8,346 nucleotides of DNA from Planctomycetaceae bacterium (GTDB taxonomy: Bacteria > Planctomycetota > Planctomycetia > Pirellulales > Pirellulaceae), in assembly GCA_003455945.1 (NCBI GenBank), contig DMPQ01000439.1, positions 1 through 8,346 of the forward strand. The letters are read 5' to 3'. The notes beneath the pieces were generated by a model. It had not been told where the DNA came from and made no database searches. It saw nothing but the letters and a program-made list of their open reading frames with translations. Below, piece after piece: positions 1-6,923 of this stretch (the stretch's first letter is position 1; each line of letters starts with the position of its first letter). The position numbers were made by a program, and so were the translations under genes.

Positions 1-38
1 GATGGCTGCGCGGCAAGCCGCTTCGCTGGAACTGAAGG

Positions 39-52
39 GGCGATCGATCGCC
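39..52. repeat. 14-bp palindrome just downstream of the permease stop
   Basis: GGCGATCGATCGCC is a perfect palindrome beginning 5 nt after the permease stop codon (minus strand). It could fold as a 5-bp stem with a 4-nt loop and act as a weak 3'-end hairpin for the efflux operon. There is no T-tract after it, and CGATCG words are very common in this genome, so a terminator role is only possible. Positions 1..38 show nothing else. Confidence 0.3.
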
Positions 53-57
53 GAAAC

Positions 58-3000
58 TCAAGCGGTCGCCGCCGAAACCTCCGGATGGTCGGTTTCCTTC
101 GCGTCAGCCTCCTTCGTTTCGTCCCTTCGCGAATCGGCATCGGGCATGTCGGGCGACGGTGAGGTTCGCTCTCCCTCGCCGGTCCCTCCTTCACGCCGGA
201 AGACGACGAAGAAGGCGGGGACGAACGCGAGCGAAAAGACGATCGCGGCGATCATTCCACCGACCACCGCCGCGCCGACCGCCTGACGACTCGCCGCTCC
301 CGCTCCGCTCGCAGTCAGCAGCGGCAGGAATCCCAGGACCGACGAAAGCGCGGTCATCAGGATCGGGCGGAATCTCAATCGAGCCGCGTTGGCGGCCGCT
401 TCGATGATCGACAGTCCTCGCCGTCGCTCTTCGGCCGCGAACTCGACGATCAGAATCGCGTTCTTGCTGGCGAGGGCCACCAGGAGCACGATGCCGATCT
501 GGGTGTAGGTGTTGTTGTCCATGCCGCCGGTCGCCAGCGCCACGACGACTCCGAGCACCGACAGCGGAACGACGGCGATCACCGCCGCCGGCATCGACCA
601 GCTCTCGTACTGAGCCGCGAGGACCAGAAAGACGAAGACGACGGCGAGGGCGAAGATCCCCAGCGGCGATCCCGCCTCACGTTCCTGGAAGGCCATGCCG
701 GTCCAGGCATAGCCGACCCCGGACGGAAACTTCGCTTCGGCCATCTGCTCCATCAGGTCCATCGCCTGCCCCGAACTGCGTCCGGGAGCCGGTTCGCCGG
801 TCACGGCGGCGCTCGGTGCGTTGTTGTAGCGGACGATCGACTGAGGACCGAAATCGTCGCGCACCTCGGCCAGGGCCCCGAGCGGAATCATCGCTCCCGA
901 GCGACTCCGGACATCCAGACGCAGGATATCCTCCGGTTCGGCTCGATAACCGTGATCCGCCTGGACCCGCACCTGATACGTCTGACCGAACGCATTGAAG
1001 TCGTTGGCGTAGGACGATCCGAGACTGGTCTGCAGCGTCGCGAAGACCTGGTCGAGCGGTACGTCGAGCGACTTGACCTTGGTCCGATCGACATCGACAT
1101 AGAGCTGCGGAACGGTGGCGCGGAACGTCGTGTTCAGATTGCGGAGGCCCGACTGGGCATTGCCGTCGTCGACCATTTCGCGAGCGAGCTTGGCGAGTTC
1201 GACCGGCCCGAGATCGCTCCGATCGAGAATCTGCAGCTGAAAGCCGCCGGCGTTTCCCAAGCCGTCGATCGGCGGCGGCGTGAAGGCGATTCCGATGCCG
1301 CCGCGGATCGTCGAGAGCGAACGACGCAGTTGCCCCACGATCGCTTCCTGTCGCGTCTCGGGAGACGTCCGTTCGTCCCACGGCTCGAAGATCACGAGCG
1401 CGAAGCCCGAATTGCTGGCGCTCGTGCCGCTGAGCATCGAGTAGCCGCCGATCGTCAGCCAATCCCGCACTCCCGGCGTCTTGCCCAGAGCCGCTTCGAC
1501 CTGTTCGAGCACCCCTTCGGTCCGTTCGAGCGACGCGGCATCGGGGAGCTGCAGATTGATGAAGCAGTAACCCTGATCCTCCGTCGGCAGGAACCCGGTC
1601 GGCAGACGCCCGAAGCCCCAACCGGTCAGCATCAGCAGCGCGAGAAAGAGGACCATCGTCACGCCGATCTTCCGCAACACGACTCGGGTCAGTCGCTCGT
1701 AGCCGTTCGCCGCGACGTCGAAGGCCCGATCGAAGCGTTCGAACAGGAAGAACTTCCGTTTCGGTGTCGGACGCATCAGCAGACCGCAGAGTGCGGGACT
1801 CAGCGTGAGCGCGTTGATCGTGCTGATCACCACCGCTCCCGAGATCGTGAGCGCGAACTGACGATAGAGCTGGCCGACGATCCCGCCGAGAAAGGCGGTC
1901 GGAATGAAGACCGCCAGCAGGACCAGCGTCGTGGCGATCACCGGTCCGGTGATCTCTTCCATCGCTCGTTCCGCGGCGTCACGAGGTTTCATGCCCGAGT
2001 CGATCAGTCGCGCGACGTTCTCGACCACCACGATCGCATCGTCGACGACGATGCCGATCGCCAAGACGACTCCGAACAGCGTGATCATGTTGATCGAGTA
2101 GCCGACCCCCGCCATCACGGCGAAGATGCCGATCAGCGACACCGGAATGGCGGCGCACGGAATCAGCGTGGTGCGCCAATCCTGCAGAAAGACGAAGATC
2201 ACCAGTACGACGAGGGCCACCGCCTGGAACAGCGTGACGTAGACCTCCGAGATCGCGGCGTTGACGAAGGCGGTACTGTCGAACGGAATCCGATAGCTGA
2301 CCCCTTCCGGCAATCCGGTCGCCAGTCGCTCCATCGTTCGCCGCACCTCGGCCGCCACATCGAGCGCGTTGGCTCCCGGCAGCTGATAGATCGCCAGCGA
2401 CGCGCTCGGCTGGCCGCGGAACTTCGACGCGTAGCGGAGATTCTGCGCTGCCAGTTCGACGCGCGCAACGTCGCGGACACGGACCGTCTGGCCATCGGAA
2501 CCTGACTTGACGATCAGGTCGGCGAACTCCTCGGCCTCGGTCAGTCGCCCGCGCGTGTTGACCGTCAGTTCGTAGGGGGTGCCGTCGGGGGCCGGGGGCT
2601 GACCGATACGGCCGGCCGCCACCTGCACGTTCTGCTCGCGAATGGCGGCGACGACGTCGCCGGCGGTCAGCGAAAGGGCTCGTAGCCTGGGCGGATCGAG
2701 CCAGACTCGCATGCCGTAGTCGCCGACTCCGAACACGACCACGTCGCCGACACCATCGATCCGAGTCAGTTCGTCTCGGATCTCGCGAAGCGCGACGTTG
2801 CTCAGAAAGAGACCGTCGTGCTCGGGGCGATCCGAAACAAGGGCCACGAACTGCAGAATGGCGGTCGACTGCTTCTTGGTCGTCACTCCCTGGCGACGCG
2901 CTTCTTCGGGGAGCCGCGATTCGGCGATCGCGACTCGGTTCTGAACCAGCACGGTCGCCATGTCGAGATCGACGCCGATGTCGAAGGTGACCGTCAGGAC

Positions 3001-3264
3001 GTACGACCCGTCGTCGCCGCTGACCGACGACATGTAGAGCATCCCTTCGACGCCGTTCACCTCCTTCTCGATCACGGCCGCGACCGTCTCGGCGACGACG
3101 CGCGCATTCGCGCCCGGATAGATCGCGCGGACCTGAACGGTCGGCGGCGAGATTTCGGGGTACTTCGCGACCGGAAGCGAGCTCTGAGCGACGAGTCCTG
3201 CGATCACGATCACGATCGAGATCACCGACGCGAAGATCGGACGCCGAATGAAGAATCGGGACAC
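58..3264 (-). CDS. RND-family (HAE1 class, MexF/OqxB-like) multidrug efflux permease
   Basis: Inner-membrane proton-driven pump subunit of a tripartite efflux complex, moving drugs or hydrophobic compounds from periplasm/inner leaflet to the outside. The 1068-aa length is normal for the family. Seen in the sequence: TM1 at about residues 10-30 after FFIRRPIFASV; first periplasmic porter domain with PGANARVVAETVA and GVEGMLYMSS; TM2-TM6 at about 343-495; TM7 about 533-550; second porter domain about 560-860 with GGFQLQILDRSDLG; TM8-TM12 about 867-1022. The proton relay is intact: D408-D409 in TM4 (GIVVDDAIVVVENV), K934 in TM10 (SKNAILIVEF) and R966 before PILM. WLDPPRL and REQNVQVAAG resemble MexF/OqxB, but substrates cannot be read from sequence. 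I chose GTG at 3264 because family members begin a few residues before FFxxRPIFA. The frame stays open upstream to an ATG at 3366 and a TTG at 3384, giving a proline-rich extension without similarity. No strong ribosome binding site settles the start. The last ~45 residues are a charged, low-complexity cytoplasmic tail. It is the second gene of an operon with the adaptor. Confidence 0.96.
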   Translation of the reverse strand: MSRFFIRRPIFASVISIVIVIAGLVAQSSLPVAKYPEISPPTVQVRAIYPGANARVVAETVAAVIEKEVNGVEGMLYMSSVSGDDGSYVLTVTFDIGVDLDMATVLVQNRVAIAESRLPEEARRQGVTTKKQSTAILQFVALVSDRPEHDGLFLSNVALREIRDELTRIDGVGDVVVFGVGDYGMRVWLDPPRLRALSLTAGDVVAAIREQNVQVAAGRIGQPPAPDGTPYELTVNTRGRLTEAEEFADLIVKSGSDGQTVRVRDVARVELAAQNLRYASKFRGQPSASLAIYQLPGANALDVAAEVRRTMERLATGLPEGVSYRIPFDSTAFVNAAISEVYVTLFQAVALVVLVIFVFLQDWRTTLIPCAAIPVSLIGIFAVMAGVGYSINMITLFGVVLAIGIVVDDAIVVVENVARLIDSGMKPRDAAERAMEEITGPVIATTLVLLAVFIPTAFLGGIVGQLYRQFALTISGAVVISTINALTLSPALCGLLMRPTPKRKFFLFERFDRAFDVAANGYERLTRVVLRKIGVTMVLFLALLMLTGWGFGRLPTGFLPTEDQGYCFINLQLPDAASLERTEGVLEQVEAALGKTPGVRDWLTIGGYSMLSGTSASNSGFALVIFEPWDERTSPETRQEAIVGQLRRSLSTIRGGIGIAFTPPPIDGLGNAGGFQLQILDRSDLGPVELAKLAREMVDDGNAQSGLRNLNTTFRATVPQLYVDVDRTKVKSLDVPLDQVFATLQTSLGSSYANDFNAFGQTYQVRVQADHGYRAEPEDILRLDVRSRSGAMIPLGALAEVRDDFGPQSIVRYNNAPSAAVTGEPAPGRSSGQAMDLMEQMAEAKFPSGVGYAWTGMAFQEREAGSPLGIFALAVVFVFLVLAAQYESWSMPAAVIAVVPLSVLGVVVALATGGMDNNTYTQIGIVLLVALASKNAILIVEFAAEERRRGLSIIEAAANAARLRFRPILMTALSSVLGFLPLLTASGAGAASRQAVGAAVVGGMIAAIVFSLAFVPAFFVVFRREGGTGEGERTSPSPDMPDADSRRDETKEADAKETDHPEVSAATA

Positions 3265-3366
3265 GGTCGGAATCCCAGCGGGAGATGGTTCGGGATACGG
3301 AGGGCTCGGCGGATCGCCGGCCGTTCGGAGGCATTGCCGATCGGTGGCCTTGCCGATCAGCCGCAT

Positions 3367-3380
3367 GACTCGGTCGAGTC
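3367..3380. repeat. Intercistronic inverted repeat between adaptor and permease
   Basis: GACTCGGTCGAGTC is a perfect 6-bp inverted repeat around a 2-nt centre. It sits 4 nt beyond the stop of the adaptor gene and directly upstream of the alternative ATG (3366) of the permease frame. In mRNA it could form only a strained hairpin, so it may matter more as an mRNA processing or stability element, or be chance. There is no T-run, so it is not an intrinsic terminator. Confidence 0.35.
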
Positions 3381-3384
3381 GCAA

Positions 3385-4806
3385 TCAGGCATTCGACTCG
3401 TTCGCGCTCGAGACGGGAGCCGAGGCGCCGGCGGGAGGAGCGACCGAGTCGGAAGCGCCGGGCGAACCGTTCGCTTCGACGTCGGTCGACTCGTCCCCTT
3501 GTGGTGCCGGGAGCGTCTTCAGCTCGGTCGTTACTTCGGCTCCGGGGCGGGCGCGCTGCAGACCGTCGACGATCACCTGGTCGTTCGCCTCGACGCCGCT
3601 GCGGATCACGATCAGCGGACCGACCTTCGGTCCGGTCTCGACCGAGCGGCGTTGCACCTTGCCGTCGATCGCGACCAGCAGATAGGTTCCGATCGGATCG
3701 CGCCCGACCGCGGTCGCCGGTACCAGCAGCGCGTTCTCGAAGCGACCGATCGGCACGCGAAGTCGCACGAACAGGCCCGGCATCAGCAGACCTTCCTCGT
3801 TCGGAAAGAGCGCCCGAACCTCGAGCGTTCCGGTACTCCGATCGATTCCCTCCTGGTCGACGTAATCCAGATGCCCGGCGATCGGGAACTCGCGATCGCC
3901 GGCACGCTGCAGTCCGACCGGGATGTCGCGCAGATCGCGCTGCTCGCCGTTGCGGCGTCGCATCGCCTCGAGCGCCAGGACGGTCCGTTCGTCGACTCGA
4001 AAACGAGTCCAGATCGGCGTCGGACGGACGATGGTCGCCAGACGATCGCCCGGTTCGACCAGGTTGCCGAGCTTGATGTCCGAGACGGTGATCTTGCCGC
4101 CGATCGTGGCGGTCACCTCGGTGTAGGTCAGATCGAGTTCTGCCCGCTGGAGTTCGGCCGCCGCCTGAGACATCGCCGCCTCGGCCTTCAGCTGATCCGC
4201 CTCCGCCGCTCGTCGTCGCGCCTCGAAGCTCTGACGCTGCGCGAGAGCCGAATCGCGAGCGGCCTTGGCTCGATCCCGCTCGCTCGGCGAAGTCGATCGC
4301 TCGGCGAGCAGTCGTTCCTGGCGAGCGAATTCGGCTTCGGTCTGCTCGACGGCGGCAGCGACCTCCTGCAGCCCCGCATCGGCCACGGCGATCGACGCGA
4401 CAGCCGCGGCGCGGTTCGCCTCGGCGCCGTCGACCGCGGACCGAGCGGCATCGCGAGCCGCTTCGTACTCGGCTCGTTCGATCCGGAACAGCGGGCTCCC
4501 CGCGGTGACTTCCTTCCCGGGCTCGAAGAGCTGCTCGACCAGGACACCGCGAACGCGCGCCCGAATCTCGGCGCGCTCCACCGCCTCGGTCGTGCCGACC
4601 TCCTCGAGATAGTCGACGACCGTCGCTCGAACCGGCAGAGCGACCGAAACGGTCGGTGGCGGGGGAGGCTGATAGGCGTTGGGTTCCGAGCAGCCGATCA
4701 AGGTCGCCAGCAGCAGCGACCATCGACCGAGCCGGGCGAGGCCGATCGCCTCGCCCGATTCGCGAGGTCGGTCCGAACCCGTCGATGCGAAGACCCGTCC
4801 GTTCAC
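3385..4806 (-). CDS. RND efflux periplasmic adaptor subunit (membrane fusion protein), lipoprotein
   Basis: Periplasmic adaptor linking the RND permease to an outer-membrane channel. The 473-aa protein starts at GTG 4806, with a GGGGAG ribosome binding site 7 nt upstream. A lipoprotein signal is visible: a hydrophobic stretch after RLGRW and lipobox LIGC, with C39 the predicted lipidated residue. Domains in order: first lipoyl half (about 80-110, RARVRGVLVEQLFEPGKEV), long alpha-helical hairpin (about 113-225, rich in A, E, R and Q), second lipoyl half (about 224-260, GGKITVSDIKLGNLVEPGD), beta-barrel (about 264-350, ending in LMPGLFVRLRVP) and membrane-proximal domain (about 355-430, ALLVPATAVGRD). 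The final ~40 residues are a Pro/Ala/Ser-rich tail unlikely to be folded. The stop lies just before the open frame of the permease, as expected for a co-transcribed MFP-RND pair. The 32-residue stretch before the hydrophobic core is longer than usual for a lipoprotein signal. No better in-frame start is visible. Confidence 0.95.
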   Translation of the reverse strand: MNGRVFASTGSDRPRESGEAIGLARLGRWSLLLATLIGCSEPNAYQPPPPPTVSVALPVRATVVDYLEEVGTTEAVERAEIRARVRGVLVEQLFEPGKEVTAGSPLFRIERAEYEAARDAARSAVDGAEANRAAAVASIAVADAGLQEVAAAVEQTEAEFARQERLLAERSTSPSERDRAKAARDSALAQRQSFEARRRAAEADQLKAEAAMSQAAAELQRAELDLTYTEVTATIGGKITVSDIKLGNLVEPGDRLATIVRPTPIWTRFRVDERTVLALEAMRRRNGEQRDLRDIPVGLQRAGDREFPIAGHLDYVDQEGIDRSTGTLEVRALFPNEEGLLMPGLFVRLRVPIGRFENALLVPATAVGRDPIGTYLLVAIDGKVQRRSVETGPKVGPLIVIRSGVEANDQVIVDGLQRARPGAEVTTELKTLPAPQGDESTDVEANGSPGASDSVAPPAGASAPVSSANESNA

Positions 4807-4961
4807 GTCCGAACTCCCCGATACCCATCCAGCGAAACCACGACTGATCCGATCGATCGCTCGTCGGCCACCGCGAGTATGTATCGAGCCGCCCCCCGGA
4901 GCCAGCGGCCGTCATGAGCGTTCGACGTCCCGCGTGAGGCCGCCGCTTTCGGACCTGAAGG
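4807..4961. other. 155-bp gap between DUF1579 gene and efflux operon
   Basis: No gene is seen here. On the minus strand it holds the adaptor's ribosome binding site, a CGATCGATCG palindrome at 4850..4859 and a small GACC-TGAA-GGTC inverted repeat (4952..4963) overlapping the DUF1579 stop. It is long enough for a promoter of the efflux operon, but I see no convincing -35/-10 pair or terminator. Confidence 0.4.
4814..4819 (-). promoter_or_regulatory. Shine-Dalgarno site of the adaptor gene
   Basis: On the minus strand GGGGAG lies 7 nt before the GTG at 4806. It decides the start of the adaptor gene, since the start codon is not ATG and no ATG lies in the N-terminal region. Confidence 0.65.
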
Positions 4962-5459
4962 TCAGACGTTCGAGTCGTTTCGGATTCGTCGGGCATGCGT
5001 CGTCATGAACGTTCGCCATTCTCCATCCGAGCCGAGCACGCGAGCGGTCAGCGTCCGATGGTCATCGTCCTGGAACTCGATGATGTCCTGATAGCGACTC
5101 ATCCCTTTTCCGCCCAGAAAGTCCGGCCCCTCCGAGTCGAGCGTCAGACGTCTCGATTCGGGATCGAGGGTCCCTACGTAGGGCCAGAGATGCGTCATTG
5201 CGCCGGTGACGAAGGTGCCGACGAAGCGGTCTTGCCGCGGATCGAAACCGAGCGTCATGATCGAATCGCATTCGGCGGCATCGCCGCCGCTGAACCACTC
5301 GCCGATCGTCCAGAGCTTGCCGAGCGATCGAACCGATTCGCGACCGGTCGTTTCGGTCGTCGGCTGATCGGGGCCCATCCGGTACTCGCCGCGAATCGTC
5401 CACTCGCCGACCAGTCGCGATAGCCAGAGATGTTCGGGACTCGGTTCGGGAATCTGCAT
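4962..5459 (-). CDS. DUF1579 family protein
   Basis: A 165-aa soluble protein with no signal peptide or membrane segment. It matches the DUF1579 pattern along its whole length: N-terminal PSPEHLWLSRLVGEWTIRGE (about 6-25), then a central segment with IMTLGFDPRQDRFVGTFV (about 67-84), MTHLWPYVGTLD (88-99), LTLDSEGPDF (105-114), a YQDIIEFQDDDHRTLTARVL stretch (about 123-142) and WRTFMTTHARR (148-158). The family is thought to be a lipocalin-like beta-barrel. Its biochemical role is not established and I do not assign one. The ATG at 5459 has GGAG 7 nt upstream (5467..5470), which supports the start. It lies 155 bp upstream of the adaptor gene on the same strand, so it could be first gene of the efflux transcript, though a promoter within the gap is equally possible. 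It is divergent from the methyltransferase gene. Confidence 0.92.
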   Translation of the reverse strand: MQIPEPSPEHLWLSRLVGEWTIRGEYRMGPDQPTTETTGRESVRSLGKLWTIGEWFSGGDAAECDSIMTLGFDPRQDRFVGTFVTGAMTHLWPYVGTLDPESRRLTLDSEGPDFLGGKGMSRYQDIIEFQDDDHRTLTARVLGSDGEWRTFMTTHARRIRNDSNV

Positions 5460-5729
5460 CGCTCGTCTCCGGTTCGTTGCGTATGTTCGGCTCGATCGAC
5501 TCGCATCGCGTCATTCGATTCGTCGAGCGATCGTCAGCGTGACGGCCATCAGGTCGACATTCAAGTTCGGCGTGAGTGGCAGGAAGGTGCTTTCGCGTTT
5601 CCGGTCCCCTTCCCTGCCGGTTCCCGCAATCCGATCGTCAGCACCGACGAGGCGGACGGTAGAGTAGCGGCGAGCCGAACGTCCGAACCGTTCGGACGCC
5701 ATGACCGAGTCCCTCGTCGAATCCGGACC
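5460..5729. promoter_or_regulatory. Divergent intergenic region with presumed promoters
   Basis: This 270-bp region lies between two divergently transcribed genes, DUF1579 (minus) and methyltransferase (plus), so it should carry promoters for both. I see no sigma70-type consensus pair that I would defend. On the plus side TAGAGT (5660..5665) could be a weak -10 element. The features that stand out are the inverted repeat at 5680..5698 and the mini reading frame at 5701..5733. Confidence 0.4.
5680..5698. repeat. Perfect inverted repeat upstream of the methyltransferase gene
   Basis: CGTCCGAA-CCG-TTCGGACG is an 8-bp perfect inverted repeat with a 3-nt centre. It lies 31 nt before the methyltransferase ATG and 2 nt before a mini-ORF ATG. 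Position and symmetry fit either a repressor operator or an mRNA hairpin in the 5' leader. No regulator gene adjoins it in this window, so which of these it is remains open. Confidence 0.45.
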
Positions 5730-5733
5730 ATGA
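5701..5733 (+). CDS. Possible 10-codon leader ORF overlapping the methyltransferase start
   Basis: ATG at 5701 opens a short frame encoding MTESLVESGP. Its TGA stop overlaps the methyltransferase ATG as ATGA (5730..5733). Stop/start overlap of this type allows translational coupling, and the methyltransferase start has only a weak ribosome binding site of its own. The frame is too short to judge by composition and could be chance, so this is a low-confidence call. Confidence 0.2.
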   Translation: MTESLVESGP

Positions 5734-6923
5734 GTGCCGTCGATCCTGATCATCTGCGGACGATCCGAGCCGTCGCGGCCGGCGTCGACGACATCGCTCG
5801 GCAGCTGCACTTGCCCGCTCCGCAGACGGTCGCCGAGTTGGACCGGCTGATCGAGACGGCGTGTGCCGGTTCGGATGACGAGGGGCTCGGGAGCCTGGCG
5901 GTCGCCGTCGGATTTCGGCTGGGCGAGATGCTGTGCCGGGGGGCGGGAGCGCGATGGGTCGGTCTTCGAGAACCGGTTCCCCCGCGCATCGAACTCGCCG
6001 GCCGGATCGCAAGTCCGATCGAATTGGTTCAGCGTCGACTCGAAACGGGGGATCCGCCGACGCTTGCCGAAGCGGTCGCGGCGCTGATGACCGCATCCGA
6101 CGAGACATTCGTCGATCGGGCGATGGCGATCGAGCGGAACCGGATCGCGTGGGACCGGCTGTCGAACGATCCTCGCTTCGCGGCCGAAACGATTCCCGAA
6201 TTGACTCGCGAGCAGGCCGTCGCGGGACTCGATCCGTGGCTCCGCGACGAACGGCTCGACGGGAAGCGACTGTTGCTGCTCGGCGGAGCGGGTGGAACTC
6301 ATGCGGCGCTGTACGCGATGGCCGGCGCGATCGTGACGGTAGTCGATCTGAGTCCGAGTCAGCTGGAGCGGGATCGGAGTCAGGCGGACAGGCTCGGGAT
6401 TTCTCTTCGGTCGTTCGTCGCCTCGGCCGACGCCCTGACCATGATCGAATCCGAGTCGATCGACATCGTCGTTCAGCCGGTCCTGACCAGCTATCTGCCC
6501 GACGTGACGACGGCGTATCGCGAGGTGCATCGCGTGCTCCGAACCGGCGGCTCGTACGTGTCGCAGCATAAGATGCCGGAAGCGCTTCGAGCCGTCTGGA
6601 ATCCGCAGCGCGAACGATACGAACTCGATCGGCGGACCGTGTTGCCGTCGATCGGCGACGAGGGCAAGGGGACGATCAGCCCGCTCCGCGAACCCGAGAC
6701 GATCGAGTTCGCGCACTCGCTCGGAACGCTCCTCGGAGAACTCTGCCGAGTCGGGTTCGTGATCGAGGGATTCCACGAACCGTTGCGAAGCGACGTCTGG
6801 GCTCCATGCGGATCGATCGCCCACCTCGCCGATACGCTCCCGCCGTACTGCCGGATCAAGGCAAGACGCCTCGGTTGTGCCGCGCAGACTCCGACAGCGA
6901 TGGCCCACAGGCGAATCACATGA
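5730..6923 (+). CDS. Class I SAM-dependent methyltransferase with an additional N-terminal domain
   Basis: A 397-aa cytoplasmic protein. The C-terminal half has a Rossmann-type methyltransferase core: a lead-in ERNRIAWDRLS (135-145), motif I as KRLLLLGGAGGTHAAL (179-194), the acidic residue ending strand 2 in VTVVDLSPSQLE (D206), an SADAL segment (232-236), SIDIVVQP (243-250) as motif IV and YREVHRVLRTGGSY (263-276) as the following helix and strand. Motif I is GGAGG rather than the usual ExGxG. Substrate is unknown. Residues about 20-115 form a separate domain (GFRLGEMLCRGAGARWVGL, then ELVQRRLETGDPP) that vaguely recalls DUF3806-like folds; that comparison is from memory and weak. I chose ATG 5730 because the frame upstream to 5430 is arginine-rich, lacks family similarity and overlaps the DUF1579 start. 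The ribosome binding site is weak. The core seems to end near CRIKARRL (374-381). The last ~16 residues read into DNA of different composition and may be a tail acquired by insertion. Confidence 0.85.
   Translation: MSAVDPDHLRTIRAVAAGVDDIARQLHLPAPQTVAELDRLIETACAGSDDEGLGSLAVAVGFRLGEMLCRGAGARWVGLREPVPPRIELAGRIASPIELVQRRLETGDPPTLAEAVAALMTASDETFVDRAMAIERNRIAWDRLSNDPRFAAETIPELTREQAVAGLDPWLRDERLDGKRLLLLGGAGGTHAALYAMAGAIVTVVDLSPSQLERDRSQADRLGISLRSFVASADALTMIESESIDIVVQPVLTSYLPDVTTAYREVHRVLRTGGSYVSQHKMPEALRAVWNPQRERYELDRRTVLPSIGDEGKGTISPLREPETIEFAHSLGTLLGELCRVGFVIEGFHEPLRSDVWAPCGSIAHLADTLPPYCRIKARRLGCAAQTPTAMAHRRIT

Noticed and set aside
952..2505. 517-codon plus-strand frame antisense to the permease
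   Set aside because: Low-complexity R/D/E/Q/H-rich translation typical of the antisense of GC-rich genes, and no motif.
2818..4917. 699-codon plus-strand frame antisense to the adaptor
   Set aside because: Antisense shadow without recognisable domains; the opposite strand has a lipobox, lipoyl halves and a helical hairpin.
1979..4996. 1005-codon open frame on the minus strand in another frame across both efflux genes
   Set aside because: It is a frame shadow: its translation is dominated by R, G, S and D, has no domain, and overlaps the clear adaptor and permease genes.
5430..5729. 100-codon N-terminal extension of the methyltransferase
   Set aside because: It would overlap the start of the divergent DUF1579 gene, its composition is not protein-like, and no similarity to any domain is visible.
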